From Pseudobutyrivibrio sp. MD2005 (lineage in GTDB: Bacteria; Bacillota; Clostridia; Lachnospirales; Lachnospiraceae): a DNA stretch of 64,000 bases. The DNA is taken from NCBI RefSeq assembly GCF_000621865.1, contig NZ_JHXE01000009.1, positions 1 through 64,000 on the forward strand. Direction: 5' to 3'. Within the stretch, counting starts at the first letter, position 1, and each line of letters begins with the position of its first letter. The notes under the pieces were generated by a model. It saw only the letters and a list, made by a program, of their open reading frames with translations, searched no databases and was not told the DNA's origin. Position numbers and translations under genes: made by a program. Positions 43,289 to 52,508 of this stretch are shown here, one piece after another.

Positions 43289-44533
43289 ATGGATAGAAAA
43301 ATTGCAGTAGCCGGCACAGGCTACGTAGGACTTTCAATTGCTACACTGCTTTCACAGCACAACCATGTTGTAGCAGTAGATGTAGTTCCAGAAAAGGTAG
43401 ATTTAATCAATAATAAAAAGTCTCCAATTGTTGATCCTGAGATTGAGGATTATCTTGCAAATAAGGAGCTTGATTTAGTTGCAACACTTGATGGCGAGAG
43501 CGCATATAAGGATGCAGAGTTTGTCGTTATTGCAACACCTACAAATTATGATAGTGCAAAGGATTACTTTGATACATCAGCTGTTGAGGCTGTTATCGAG
43601 CTTGTGCAGAAGGTTAATCCTAATGCATTTATGGTAATCAAGTCTACAATTCCTGTAGGCTATACAAAGAGAATCCGTGAGAAGATGGGTTCTGATAAGA
43701 TTTTATTTAGCCCTGAGTTCCTTCGTGAATCTAGAGCTCTTTATGACAATCTTTATCCATCTCGTATCATTGTTGGTACAGATGAAAATGATGAGGCACT
43801 TACAAAGGCAGCCCACGAGTTTGCAGCACTCCTCCAGGAAGGTGCAATCAAAGAAAATATCGATACACTTGTTATGGGATTTACAGAGGCAGAGGCTGTG
43901 AAGCTTTTTGCTAACACATATCTTGCACTTCGTGTTAGCTATTTCAACGAGCTTGATACTTATGCAGAGACAAAGGGATTAGATACACAGGCTATTATCA
44001 AGGGTGTATGTCTTGATCCTCGTATCACAGACCAGTACAACAATCCTTCATTTGGTTATGGCGGATACTGCCTGCCAAAGGATACAAAGCAGCTTCTTGC
44101 AAACTACAATGATGTTCCACAGGAGCTTATCCGTGCAATCGTTGAGTCAAATAGAACACGTAAGGATTTCATTGCTGATCAGGTTCTTAAGAAGGCTGGC
44201 TACTATGGATATGGCGAGTCTAACCAGTACAGCAAAGAGGCTGAAAAGGAAGTTACAATCGGCGTATATCGTCTTACAATGAAGTCTAACTCAGACAATT
44301 TCCGTCAGTCATCAATTCAGGGTGTTATGAAGCGTGTAAAGGCTAAGGGCGCTACAGTAATCATTTACGAGCCAACACTTGAAGACGGTACAACATTCTT
44401 CGGTTCACGTGTGGTAAATGACATTGAGAAGTTTAAGCAGATGTCAGATGCCATCATTGCAAACCGCTACAACCAGTGCCTTGATGATGTTCGCGATAAG
44501 GTTTATACACGTGATGTGTTCTCTCGTGATTAG
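43289..44533 (+). CDS. ugd: UDP-glucose 6-dehydrogenase
   Basis: The 414-residue enzyme has an N-terminal NAD-binding domain ([17 protein letters not shown]), the central motif [20 protein letters not shown] and the catalytic Cys261 in [14 protein letters not shown]. It oxidises UDP-glucose to UDP-glucuronate in two NAD-dependent steps. The short form with YPSRIIVG matches the Firmicutes/streptococcal HasB-like subgroup. Placement at the end of the polysaccharide locus suggests uronic acid in the exported glycan. Confidence 0.92.
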   Translation: MDRKIAVAGTGYVGLSIATLLSQHNHVVAVDVVPEKVDLINNKKSPIVDPEIEDYLANKELDLVATLDGESAYKDAEFVVIATPTNYDSAKDYFDTSAVEAVIELVQKVNPNAFMVIKSTIPVGYTKRIREKMGSDKILFSPEFLRESRALYDNLYPSRIIVGTDENDEALTKAAHEFAALLQEGAIKENIDTLVMGFTEAEAVKLFANTYLALRVSYFNELDTYAETKGLDTQAIIKGVCLDPRITDQYNNPSFGYGGYCLPKDTKQLLANYNDVPQELIRAIVESNRTRKDFIADQVLKKAGYYGYGESNQYSKEAEKEVTIGVYRLTMKSNSDNFRQSSIQGVMKRVKAKGATVIIYEPTLEDGTTFFGSRVVNDIEKFKQMSDAIIANRYNQCLDDVRDKVYTRDVFSRD

Positions 44534-44556
44534 TATTAAAGATTAAAGGACATAGT

Positions 44557-45768
44557 ATGAGTGAAGCAATAGTAACTTTAAAGAAGGGCGAAGGCCGCAC
44601 AATTAAGGCGGGCGGTGCCTGGATTTTTGACAATGAAATTGACACAGTCATGGGTAGCTTCGAAAATGGTGACATCGTTATCGTCCATGATTTTGATGGA
44701 TATATGATGGGCCGCGGTTTCATCAACACTAATTCAAAGATTAGAGTGCGCATGATGACCCGCGACAAGGAGCAGCTCATTGATGCCGATTTCATAAAGA
44801 TGCGTGTGAAAAACGCATGGGAATATCGTAAATCCGTATTACTTGAAAAGGATTTAAATTGCTGTAGAGTAATATTTGGCGAGGCAGATTTTTTACCAGG
44901 CCTTGTAATAGATAAGTATGATGATGTACTTGTTGTAGAGTCCCTGGCACTTGGAATCGATAGATTCAAGCTTGATATCGTAAATGCGTTACAAGAATAC
45001 ATGGCCTTGGATGGCTTTAATGTCAGAGGTGTGTATGAGCGCAGCGATGCAGCAGTTCGTAAAAAGGAAGGCCTTGCGCCATATAAGGGATTTATAGGTG
45101 AAGAGTTTGATACTAATGTTGAGATAGTAGAAAACGGTGTTCACTATATGGTAGATGTGGTGAATGGTCAAAAGACTGGATTCTTCCTTGACCAGAAATA
45201 TAATCGTCTTGCTATCCAGCGTCTTTGCAAAGGTAAGAAGGTCCTTGATTGCTTTACACATATGGGAACCTTTGCTCTTAATGCAGGTATAGCTGGAGCG
45301 GCTGATGTAACGGGCCTTGATATATCAGAGTTTGCTGTATCACAGGCTACCGCAAATGCGAAGCTTAATGGCTTAGATTCCACTGTAAAGTTTCGTCAGG
45401 CAAATGTTTTGGATGAACTACCTAAGCTTGCAGAAGCAGGGGAAAAATATGATGTAGTAATCCTTGACCCTCCTGCATTTACAAAATCTCGTGAGGCTAC
45501 AAAGAACGCTATGAAGGGCTATCGCGAGATTAACATGAAAGGCTTAAAGCTTGTAAAGGATGGCGGCTACTTAGCAACCTGTTCCTGCTCTCATTTCATG
45601 ACACAGGATTTGTTTGTTAAGGTTATTGGCCAGGCTGCAAAGGCGGCTCACAAGCGCCTTCGTCAGGTGGAATTCCGTACACAGGCACCTGACCACCCAA
45701 TTCTTTGGGCTGCAGATGAAAGCTATTATCTTAAGTTTTTAGTGTTCCAGGTTGTGGATGAGAAATAA
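44557..45768 (+). CDS. rlmI: Class I SAM-dependent rRNA methyltransferase (RlmI type)
   Basis: The 403-residue protein has an N-terminal PUA-like domain (KGEGRTIKAGGAWIFDNEI), a middle EEHEE-like domain and a C-terminal SAM domain (VLDCFTHMGTFALNAG; VVILDPPAFTKSR; catalytic Cys in YLATCSCSHF). E. coli RlmI makes m5C1962 in 23S rRNA. It lies 23 bases after ugd but is probably a housekeeping gene. Confidence 0.9.
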   Translation: MSEAIVTLKKGEGRTIKAGGAWIFDNEIDTVMGSFENGDIVIVHDFDGYMMGRGFINTNSKIRVRMMTRDKEQLIDADFIKMRVKNAWEYRKSVLLEKDLNCCRVIFGEADFLPGLVIDKYDDVLVVESLALGIDRFKLDIVNALQEYMALDGFNVRGVYERSDAAVRKKEGLAPYKGFIGEEFDTNVEIVENGVHYMVDVVNGQKTGFFLDQKYNRLAIQRLCKGKKVLDCFTHMGTFALNAGIAGAADVTGLDISEFAVSQATANAKLNGLDSTVKFRQANVLDELPKLAEAGEKYDVVILDPPAFTKSREATKNAMKGYREINMKGLKLVKDGGYLATCSCSHFMTQDLFVKVIGQAAKAAHKRLRQVEFRTQAPDHPILWAADESYYLKFLVFQVVDEK

Positions 45769-45775
45769 AAATACT

Positions 45776-45802
45776 AAGGCCGTGGCTAATTGCCACGGCC
45801 TT
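45776..45802. terminator. Bidirectional terminator
   Basis: AAGGCCGTGGC (45776-45786) pairs perfectly with GCCACGGCCTT (45792-45802) between two convergent genes. Confidence 0.9.
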
Positions 45803-45815
45803 TGCTATAGTACTT

Positions 45816-46889
45816 TCATCTAGCTAATGCGGCATTGCAATCGCTGAGAAGTTCATTAATAAGTTTTTTAACAGGCATAATTTCTTTTACTCTAGATGCA
45901 TTTTCTCCACAGAAGAATAAGCCTTCTTCGTAATTACCATTTACAGCAGCTATAAGTGCGCGACTGATACAATATGGTATTTTATCGCCCTTAGGGCAGG
46001 CTGTAAGACAGGCGCTGCATTTATCTGCAAAGAATGTCTTACCTTTATCCAAACTTTGTAGAAGAGGAGTGTATACGGCTCTTGCAGGCATTCCAACTGG
46101 ACTCTTGATGATTCTGATATCTTCAGGCTTGCTGTCTACAATGACTTTCTTAAATACATCAGAAGCATCGCATTCATCTGTTGCGATAAAACGAGTACCC
46201 ATCTGCACGCCATCGGCACCTGCTTTAATAGCATCTGCCATATCCTCACCAGTGAAAATACCACCGCCTAAGAAGACTTTAATCTTCTTCTGGAACTTTT
46301 CTTCAAAAGGTTTGATTACCTCTAATACTTCTTTCAAAATCTGTAAATTATCCTGGCAAGTGTCCTCAACAAGATTTTCCTTTGAAAAACCTAAATGACC
46401 GCCAGCTTTATGACCTTCGATTACGATGAAATCAGGGAGTACACCGTTCTTTTGTGAGAAGGTCTTACATAATAACAATGCGGCTTTTTTGCTTGATACG
46501 ATAGGTGCAAAAAGCGTATCAGAATTCTTTACAAGCTCTGCTAGCTTTAAAGGCAAGCCTGCTCCGGAAATAATTGCATCTGCACCAGCAGAAATGGCAG
46601 CCTTAACAGTCTCACTGTAATGGCTAACAGCAACCATGATGTTAACACCAATTAATCCGTTGCCACCGGATATCTCCTTTGCGCGTCTAATATGCTCTTT
46701 TAAAGCACGAATATTAGCTTCAAATGGATTCTTTAAAAAGTCAGGCTCTTTAAAACCGATGTTTACAGAGCTGATTACACCCATACAGCCTTGCTTTGCA
46801 ACGTTTCCAGCTAACTCAGATAAGGAAACGCCTACACCCATACCACCTTGAATAATTCCATGTGCTAGTTCTTTTCCATTAATATTCAT
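45816..46889 (-). CDS. FMN-dependent nitronate monooxygenase/FabK-like oxidoreductase
   Basis: The 357-residue TIM-barrel flavoprotein starts IIQGGMGVGVSLSELAGNVA and has the FMN motifs VIEGHKAGGHLGF and VFLGGGIFTGEDMADAIKAGADGVQMGTRF. A C-terminal Cys-rich segment (CSACLTACPKG ... CISRAL) marks a subgroup of unknown reaction. It could be an enoyl-ACP reductase II or a nitronate monooxygenase; no fatty-acid genes are nearby to decide. It is transcribed alone from a promoter at 46947-46975. Confidence 0.85.
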   Translation of the reverse strand: MNINGKELAHGIIQGGMGVGVSLSELAGNVAKQGCMGVISSVNIGFKEPDFLKNPFEANIRALKEHIRRAKEISGGNGLIGVNIMVAVSHYSETVKAAISAGADAIISGAGLPLKLAELVKNSDTLFAPIVSSKKAALLLCKTFSQKNGVLPDFIVIEGHKAGGHLGFSKENLVEDTCQDNLQILKEVLEVIKPFEEKFQKKIKVFLGGGIFTGEDMADAIKAGADGVQMGTRFIATDECDASDVFKKVIVDSKPEDIRIIKSPVGMPARAVYTPLLQSLDKGKTFFADKCSACLTACPKGDKIPYCISRALIAAVNGNYEEGLFFCGENASRVKEIMPVKKLINELLSDCNAALAR

Positions 46890-46946
46890 TTTGTTACTCC
46901 ATAAATGCGTATAAATATTATAAAAGTTTTAACTAATGTCAACGAA

Positions 46947-46975
46947 ATGATACATTTATAGAGCGGATTTGTCAA
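46947..46975 (-). promoter_or_regulatory. Promoter of the FabK-like gene
   Basis: Minus strand TTGACA (46970-46975), 17-base spacer, TATCAT (46947-46952). A second TTGACA-like box lies closer to the gene (about 46937-46942). Confidence 0.75.
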
Positions 46976-47184
46976 TTCTTTCACGAGAAATGTTATTAAG
47001 AATTCTTAGATATACGATAGAATTAATATAATGATAAATAACAGATGAAGCCAATATATAAGCCTTGTAGGAATATAATACACAGCTGTGGCATAACGTG
47101 TACTTGATGAAGTGCAACATCTGGAACTGGCTTATTCAACAATTACTAGAAAAAGAGTTATACATATATAGAATAACATCAAAA
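46976..47184. other. Non-coding stretch with a possible pseudoknot
   Basis: No ORF is supported. On the plus strand a TATAAT (47027-47032) is followed by CAGATG-AAGCCA (47042-47053). These two hexamers can pair with CATCTG (47118-47123) and TGGCTT (47128-47133) in crossing order, as in an H-type pseudoknot. Both strands could form it. Whether it is transcribed is unknown. Confidence 0.35.
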
Positions 47185-47189
47185 GAAAA

Positions 47190-47215
47190 GAGATAATCTA
47201 GCTGATGCTAGATTA
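47190..47215 (-). terminator. Terminator of the nagBA transcript
   Basis: On the minus strand TAATCTAGC-ATCA-GCTAGATTA is followed by a T-rich run. It overlaps the nagA stop codon. Confidence 0.8.
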
Positions 47216-48314
47216 CCTCTTCTAATTCGAGTGTATTGGAAAGAATTAATATATCGGCCTTTGAACCTTCATTGAGACAGCCTATGTGTGGATAGAGTCC
47301 GACGCTTGCAGCAGGTGTAGCTGTTGCCGCTCTAATCGCATCCTCTAGCGGTATACCAAATTCCACGGCTTTTTTCATACAGTCAAAAAGGTTTGAGGCT
47401 GAACCTGCCAGGGTACCATCTTCAAGTGTGGCATAATGGCCTTGTTTGATTACTTTTTGACCACCTAATTGGTATTCGCCATCTTCCATGCCAGTGGCTT
47501 CCATAGAATCACTGATTAGACAAATGCGCTCTGCTCCGAAGATTTTGAAAATAGTTCGAATCATAGAAGGATGAATGTGAATGCCATCACAGATAAGTTC
47601 TACGAAAGCTTCAGGTGTATCAGCGGCAGCTCCAAATACTCCGGTGTCACGATGTAAGAAAGGTGGCATTGCATTGCATAGATGAGTTACATGATTAGCA
47701 CCTAGCTTGAATGCATTCATTGCTTTATCGTAGTTGGCTTCGGTGTGCCCAAGTGAAATATTAACTTCATCCTTTAATGCTTGAATGAATTCAGCAGAGC
47801 CTTCTACTTCAGGAGCAAGAGTAATTAGCTTTATTTTATTATCGCATATACGATTTAACTGTCTGAACATATCAATGTCAGGGGTTTGAATATATTTTTC
47901 ATTCTGGGCCCCTCTTTTATTGAAAGATATAAAAGGCCCTTCCATATTGATGCCGGCAATATTAGCAAATTTAGTGTCTTCCTCGATTTCAATAGCCGTC
48001 TTAAATATATCCTTTAATATGTCGAATGAATAGGTCATAGAAGTAGGGCAGTAGCTTGTGATACCGCAGCTTTTTTCATAGCGAAGAATCTCTTTTAAGC
48101 CATTGATATCTGCATCACAAAAATCATGTCCTTTGGCACCGTGTGAGTGGATATCCACTAATCCGGGAATTATATATTTATCAGTGGCATCTAATACAAT
48201 GCCGTCGGATGAAGCTGTATCGTAATCAGATGAGATTACACCATCAACAATGGCTAAATCTTTAACTCTAAAATTGAAATCTGAACAGTATACATTTCCA
48301 TTTTTTATAATCAC
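47208..48314 (-). CDS. nagA: N-acetylglucosamine-6-phosphate deacetylase
   Basis: The 368-residue amidohydrolase has the metal-binding motif LVDIHSHGAKGHDF, the Glu ligand in INMEGPFIS, the HVTHLCNAMPPF region and the catalytic Asp in LISDSMEATG. It removes acetate from GlcNAc-6-P to give GlcN-6-P. It overlaps nagB by 4 bases and is co-transcribed with it. Confidence 0.95.
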   Translation of the reverse strand: MIIKNGNVYCSDFNFRVKDLAIVDGVISSDYDTASSDGIVLDATDKYIIPGLVDIHSHGAKGHDFCDADINGLKEILRYEKSCGITSYCPTSMTYSFDILKDIFKTAIEIEEDTKFANIAGINMEGPFISFNKRGAQNEKYIQTPDIDMFRQLNRICDNKIKLITLAPEVEGSAEFIQALKDEVNISLGHTEANYDKAMNAFKLGANHVTHLCNAMPPFLHRDTGVFGAAADTPEAFVELICDGIHIHPSMIRTIFKIFGAERICLISDSMEATGMEDGEYQLGGQKVIKQGHYATLEDGTLAGSASNLFDCMKKAVEFGIPLEDAIRAATATPAASVGLYPHIGCLNEGSKADILILSNTLELEEVI

Positions 48315-49075
48315 TGTAAATTTCCTCCAGAAGTAATTGTGTGTTCTACAAGTATTTTTGAAAGAGCTTCTTTATCGGCAACAATAGTAACATTATTATG
48401 AAGTTGCAAAATCGATGCAGGGACTGCAGGTGTGATTGGCCCTAATATGCTGTTGTAAAGGGCATCAGCTTTGTTTTCTCCTGAGGCGATTAGCAAAATT
48501 TGCTTGGCCTGCATAATGCTTTTGATACCCATCGAATAAGCTTGCTTTGGAACCTCATCTTTTGATTTGAAAAATCTGGCATTGGCATCGATAGTGTTAT
48601 CACTTAGGGTAACACAATGAGTCTCTTTTCCAAAGCTTGTACCAGGTTCATTGAAACCTATATGACCATTACACCCTATGCCTAGTAACTGTAAATCTAT
48701 ACCTCCCACCGAGGTGATGATGCCGTTGTATCTTTCACATTCTTTTGCTTCATCAGCCTCAAGTCCATTTGGTAAATAAGTGTTTTCAGGTTTGATATTT
48801 ATATGATTAAAAAAGTTAGAGTGCATGAAGTAGGCATAGCTTTGTTCATCATCAGGACCAAGCCCCTTATATTCATCAAGATTAACAGATTTAACTTCTT
48901 CGAAATTTAAATCTCCCTTATTATACCAATCAATTAATTGTTTATAGGTTCCAACGGGAGAGGCGCCAGTGGCCAAACCTAATACGCAATTGGGTTTCAT
49001 TATGATTTGGGCTGAAATAATATTGGCAGCCTTTCTACTAAGATCGTTGTAATCATTTGCTACATAGATACGCAT
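48311..49075 (-). CDS. nagB: Glucosamine-6-phosphate deaminase
   Basis: The 254-residue isomerase/deaminase has GLATGASPVGTYKQL (phosphate loop), NLDEYKGLGPDDEQSY and GIGCNGHIGFNEPG (active site). It converts GlcN-6-P to fructose-6-P and ammonia. The ribosome binding site AGGAGGTGG precedes the ATG. It is first in the minus-strand nagBA operon and divergent from nanE. Confidence 0.96.
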   Translation of the reverse strand: MRIYVANDYNDLSRKAANIISAQIIMKPNCVLGLATGASPVGTYKQLIDWYNKGDLNFEEVKSVNLDEYKGLGPDDEQSYAYFMHSNFFNHINIKPENTYLPNGLEADEAKECERYNGIITSVGGIDLQLLGIGCNGHIGFNEPGTSFGKETHCVTLSDNTIDANARFFKSKDEVPKQAYSMGIKSIMQAKQILLIASGENKADALYNSILGPITPAVPASILQLHNNVTIVADKEALSKILVEHTITSGGNLQ

Positions 49076-49105
49076 AAGCCACCTCCTAAATATCTGGTTG
49101 TCTGT

Positions 49106-49111
49106 ATTATA
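49106..49111 (-). promoter_or_regulatory. -10 box of the nagBA operon
   Basis: TATAAT on the minus strand, about 30 bases before nagB. The -35 region is weak. A GAAAGT-type palindrome lies 40 bases upstream. Confidence 0.6.
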
Positions 49112-49151
49112 TCGTCCTTTGAAATAATTATCTAGAAGATGTCAATAGTAT

Positions 49152-49163
49152 GAAAGTACTTTC
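49152..49163. promoter_or_regulatory. Candidate RpiR-family operator 1
   Basis: GAAAGTACTTTC, a perfect 12-bp palindrome in the nagBA-nanE divergent region. The half site GAAAGT recurs in inverted form at 49252-49282. Confidence 0.55.
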
Positions 49164-49251
49164 GCAGAATGGTTAATATGCACAATATTAAATCATCAAT
49201 CATCAGATTAAATAGTAAGAAATGCATAAAACTGACTAAAAATGTAAATGC

Positions 49252-49282
49252 ACTTTCAGTATGAGGTTGGATTATTGAAAGT
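49252..49282. promoter_or_regulatory. Candidate RpiR-family operator 2
   Basis: ACTTTCA (49252-49258) and TGAAAGT (49276-49282) form an inverted pair 17 bases apart. The right half overlaps the -35 box of the nanE promoter, so a bound repressor would block it. Confidence 0.5.
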
Positions 49283-49303
49283 TCATTTAGCCATTGTTAT
49301 AGT
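49275..49303 (+). promoter_or_regulatory. Promoter of the nanE-PTS operon
   Basis: TTGAAA (49275-49280), 17-base spacer, TATAGT (49298-49303). The transcript would start near 49310. Confidence 0.75.
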
Positions 49304-49352
49304 TTACATATAAAGAAATATGGGGAATATAAATAAGGAGGTGCTAAGTGAC

Positions 49353-50045
49353 TTGAATGATAATTCAAAAATAGCCTCATTAAAGGGAAAACTAATTGTT
49401 TCCTGTCAGGCACTGGAACATGAGCCATTACACTCATCGTTTATTATGGGAAGAATGGCGCTGGCTGCTTATCAAGGCGGTGCAGTAGGAATACGTGCTA
49501 ACACAGTGGAGGACATACAGGAAATAAAGAAAAATGTAGATCTTCCTATCATAGGCATAATAAAAAAAGACTATGACGATTCGCAGATTTACATTACGCC
49601 TACCATGGAGGAAGTGGACGCTTTGGTAGCTGAAGGAGTTGATATCCTTGCATTAGATGCTACAGACAGACTTAGACCAAATGGGGTAGTACTAGATGAT
49701 TTTTATAAGGCTGTCAGAGAAAAGTATCCAAATCAGTTGCTTATGGCGGATTGCTCAACTCTTGAGGAGGCAAAAAAAGCTGATGAACTTGGCTTTGATT
49801 TCATCGGCACAACAATGGTGGGATACACACCAGAAAGCAAAGATTTAGTATTGGCAAAAGATGATTTTGCACTACTAAAAGAGATTTTAGCATCTGTTAA
49901 ACATCCTGTTATTGGCGAGGGGAACATCAATACTCCTGAAAAATTACGAAGAGTAATTGATTTGGGATGCTATTGTGCAGTGGTTGGCTCAATCATTACC
50001 AGACCTCAGTTGATAACAAAGAGCTTTACAGACGCTCTAATCTAG
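49353..50045 (+). CDS. nanE: N-acetylmannosamine-6-phosphate 2-epimerase
   Basis: The TIM-barrel protein has LIVSCQALEHEPLHSS, AVGIRANTVEDI, IIGIIKKDYDDSQIYITP, LMADCSTLEEA and GEGNINTPEKL. It interconverts ManNAc-6-P and GlcNAc-6-P. The ORF opens at ATG 49320, but that ATG has no ribosome binding site and lies only about 10 bases after the expected transcript start. The TTG at 49353 follows AAGGAGGTG at good spacing and gives 230 residues, which is normal for the family. It feeds the divergent nagBA genes. Confidence 0.92.
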   Translation: MNDNSKIASLKGKLIVSCQALEHEPLHSSFIMGRMALAAYQGGAVGIRANTVEDIQEIKKNVDLPIIGIIKKDYDDSQIYITPTMEEVDALVAEGVDILALDATDRLRPNGVVLDDFYKAVREKYPNQLLMADCSTLEEAKKADELGFDFIGTTMVGYTPESKDLVLAKDDFALLKEILASVKHPVIGEGNINTPEKLRRVIDLGCYCAVVGSIITRPQLITKSFTDALI

Positions 50046-50084
50046 ATAAGTTACTATTAACTTACATGAAAAGGGAGGGAATTT

Positions 50085-51590
50085 ATGTTTAAACAATTAC
50101 AAAAATTGGGCAAGGCATTTATGCTTCCAATAGCAATCCTACCTGCAGCAGGTTTGTTACTTGGAATCGGAAGTTCATTATCTAATCCGACAACAGTTGC
50201 CGCTTATCCTATATTAGATCACGGATGGCTACAGGCAATCTTTAGTATAATGGCAGCTGCTGGTAATATCGTATTTGCGAATCTGATGTTACTGCTTTGC
50301 GTTGGCCTTTGCGTGGGCTTGGCAAAAAGAGACAAAGGTACAGCAGCACTTGCAGGTGTTGTAGCATACCTTGTTATGAATGCAACAATTGCAGCAATGC
50401 TTGCTATCTTTAAGCCGGATGGCAATGCAATTGACACTGGTGCTATCGGAGCAATCGTTGTAGGTTGTGTTACAGTTTATCTTCACAATCGTTATCACAA
50501 CATTCAGCTTCCACAGGTGTTAGGTTTCTTTGGAGGTTCTAGATTTGTACCTATAGTATCATCATTTGCAGCTATCTTTATTGGAATGATTTTCTTCATC
50601 ATTTGGCCACCATTCCAGAATGCTCTTATCGCATCAGGAGATTTCATTTCAAAGGCTGGTATTATTGGTACATTCTTCTATGGATTCTTAATGAGACTTT
50701 GTGGTGCAGTAGGACTTCATCACATGATTTATCCAATGTTCTGGTATACAGAGCTGGGTGGTGTTGAAACAGTAGCAGGACAGCAGCTTGCAGGTGCTCA
50801 GACAATATTCTTTGCACAGCTTGCAGATCCTAATCATGTTGGATTATTTACAGATGGAACACGTTTCTTCGCAGGAAGATTTGACACTATGATGTTTGGT
50901 TTGCCAGGCGCAGCTCTTGCTATGTACCACTGCGTACCAAAGGACAAGAGAAAGATGTACGGTGGTTTATTCCTCGGTGTAGCACTTACTTCTTTCCTTA
51001 CAGGAATTACAGAGCCACTTGAGTTCATGTTCTTGTTTGTTGCACCTTGGCTTTATGTATGGCATTCATTCCTTGATGGTGTATCTTTCCTTATTGCAGA
51101 TGCGTTAAATATTTCAATTGGAAATACATTCTCAGGCGGATTTATTGATTTCTTGCTATTTGGTGTGCTTCAAGGCAATTCAAAGACAAATTGGATATTA
51201 GTTCCGATTGTAGGTGTATGCTGGTTTGCTCTTTACTACTTTACATTTAGATTCTTAATCACAAAGTTCAACGTTATGACACCAGGTCGAGGCGACGATG
51301 AGTCTATTGAAGACACAAGAAGTAACCTTGTTAGCAAGGAAAGCTTAAGGGAAGATGCTGTAAAGATTATCGCAGCTCTTGGAACAGCAGCAAATATCGA
51401 AGAAGTAGATGCTTGTGTTACAAGACTTAGAGTATCTGTAAAGGATCCTGATAAGGTAGATAGAGAAGCTCTTAAGGCATTGGGAGCTACAGGAGTACTT
51501 GATGTTAAGGGTGGAATTCAGGCTATTTACGGTGCAAAAGCGATTTTATACAAGAATCATATTGCGGAAATCTTGAATTTAGATGACTAA
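50085..51590 (+). CDS. nagE: PTS EIICB transporter, N-acetylglucosamine/glucose type
   Basis: The 501-residue protein has an EIIC domain (about 1-400; FMLPIAILPAAGLLLGIG; GITEPLEFMFLF) and a C-terminal EIIB domain (about 420-501) with the phosphorylated Cys444 in VDACVTRLRVSVKD. It imports and phosphorylates an amino sugar. No EIIA domain is attached, so EIIA must be encoded elsewhere. Context (NanE, NagA, NagB, RpiR) favours GlcNAc or ManNAc over glucose. Confidence 0.9.
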   Translation: MFKQLQKLGKAFMLPIAILPAAGLLLGIGSSLSNPTTVAAYPILDHGWLQAIFSIMAAAGNIVFANLMLLLCVGLCVGLAKRDKGTAALAGVVAYLVMNATIAAMLAIFKPDGNAIDTGAIGAIVVGCVTVYLHNRYHNIQLPQVLGFFGGSRFVPIVSSFAAIFIGMIFFIIWPPFQNALIASGDFISKAGIIGTFFYGFLMRLCGAVGLHHMIYPMFWYTELGGVETVAGQQLAGAQTIFFAQLADPNHVGLFTDGTRFFAGRFDTMMFGLPGAALAMYHCVPKDKRKMYGGLFLGVALTSFLTGITEPLEFMFLFVAPWLYVWHSFLDGVSFLIADALNISIGNTFSGGFIDFLLFGVLQGNSKTNWILVPIVGVCWFALYYFTFRFLITKFNVMTPGRGDDESIEDTRSNLVSKESLREDAVKIIAALGTAANIEEVDACVTRLRVSVKDPDKVDREALKALGATGVLDVKGGIQAIYGAKAILYKNHIAEILNLDD

Positions 51591-51613
51591 TTGATTATCG
51601 TTTTTATAGAGAT

Positions 51614-51646
51614 CCTCCACGGAGTATCCGTGGAGGGTTTTCTTTT
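51614..51646 (+). terminator. Intrinsic terminator after the PTS gene
   Basis: CCTCCACGG (51614-51622) pairs with CCGTGGAGG (51628-51636), followed by a T-rich tract. Some readthrough into the regulator gene is likely because no promoter is evident before it. Confidence 0.9.
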
Positions 51647-51664
51647 ATAACTGGGGGAATGATT

Positions 51665-52504
51665 ATGCAATATGAAAAAGATATATTACCAATCATAAAA
51701 TTACATTATGAGGAGTTTTCTACAGCGGAAAGAACAGCGGCAGATTACTTTTTAAACAACAGAAGCAAGGAAGATTTTTCTGCAAAAGAGGTTGCATCCA
51801 GGCTTTTCATATCAGAAGCTACCTTATCAAGGTTTGCGAAAAAATGTGGATACACTGGTTATCGCCAATTTGTATTTCATTATCAGGAACAATTCTCAGC
51901 CGAAGGAGAGCGAGTCCTCAGGGATGAGACAAGGCATATATTAAACACTTACCAGGAGCTTTTGAACCATTCCTATACACTTGTGGACGAGAAGCAGATT
52001 AAGCGTGTAGCAGGATTGATAACAGAAAAGAAGCGCGTGTTTATATATGGCAAAGGTTCATCTGGAATAGCAGGAGATGAGTTTGCGCTAAGACTTATGA
52101 GACTAGGAATCGACATTGACTGCATTACAGATTCACACGTGATGAATATGAATTCAGCTATCCTTAATAAGGACTGCATAGCAATTGGAATCACCGTCAG
52201 TGGTAATACATCAATGGTTATGCGCGCGCTTCAAACTGCCAAGAAAAAAGAAGCTGCCACGGTTATGATTAGCGCAGTCCATAGAACAGAGTGGGATGAA
52301 TTCTGCGATGAGTTGCTTCCAATCCCAACAAAGGAAATGCTGGACTTAGGAAAGCTGATATCACCACAGTTTCCAATCCTAATTTTGCTGGACCTCTTGT
52401 ATGCCGAAATCCTTCAAATCGACAGATTAGGAAAAGAAGCGCTACACGAAATGACTCTCGCAGAGCTCAATTCAGATATGACACGAATCTCGCAAACAAA
52501 ATAA
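51665..52504 (+). CDS. RpiR/MurR-family transcriptional regulator
   Basis: The 279-residue protein has an N-terminal helix-turn-helix (SAKEVASRLFISEATLSRFAKKCGYTGYRQF) and a C-terminal SIS sugar-phosphate domain (about 105-245; VFIYGKGSSGIAGDEFALRL). It probably senses GlcNAc-6-P or ManNAc-6-P and controls the divergent nag/nan genes through the GAAAGT sites. ATG 51665 has 7-base spacing to GGGGG and is preferred over ATG 51659. A giant palindrome starts 5 bases after its stop. Confidence 0.92.
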   Translation: MQYEKDILPIIKLHYEEFSTAERTAADYFLNNRSKEDFSAKEVASRLFISEATLSRFAKKCGYTGYRQFVFHYQEQFSAEGERVLRDETRHILNTYQELLNHSYTLVDEKQIKRVAGLITEKKRVFIYGKGSSGIAGDEFALRLMRLGIDIDCITDSHVMNMNSAILNKDCIAIGITVSGNTSMVMRALQTAKKKEAATVMISAVHRTEWDEFCDELLPIPTKEMLDLGKLISPQFPILILLDLLYAEILQIDRLGKEALHEMTLAELNSDMTRISQTK

Positions 52505-52508
52505 CGGG

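Noticed and set aside
44454-45002. 182-codon minus-strand ORF antisense to the RlmI-type gene
   Set aside because: Shadow of a well-supported gene on the plus strand; no ribosome binding site or recognisable domain.
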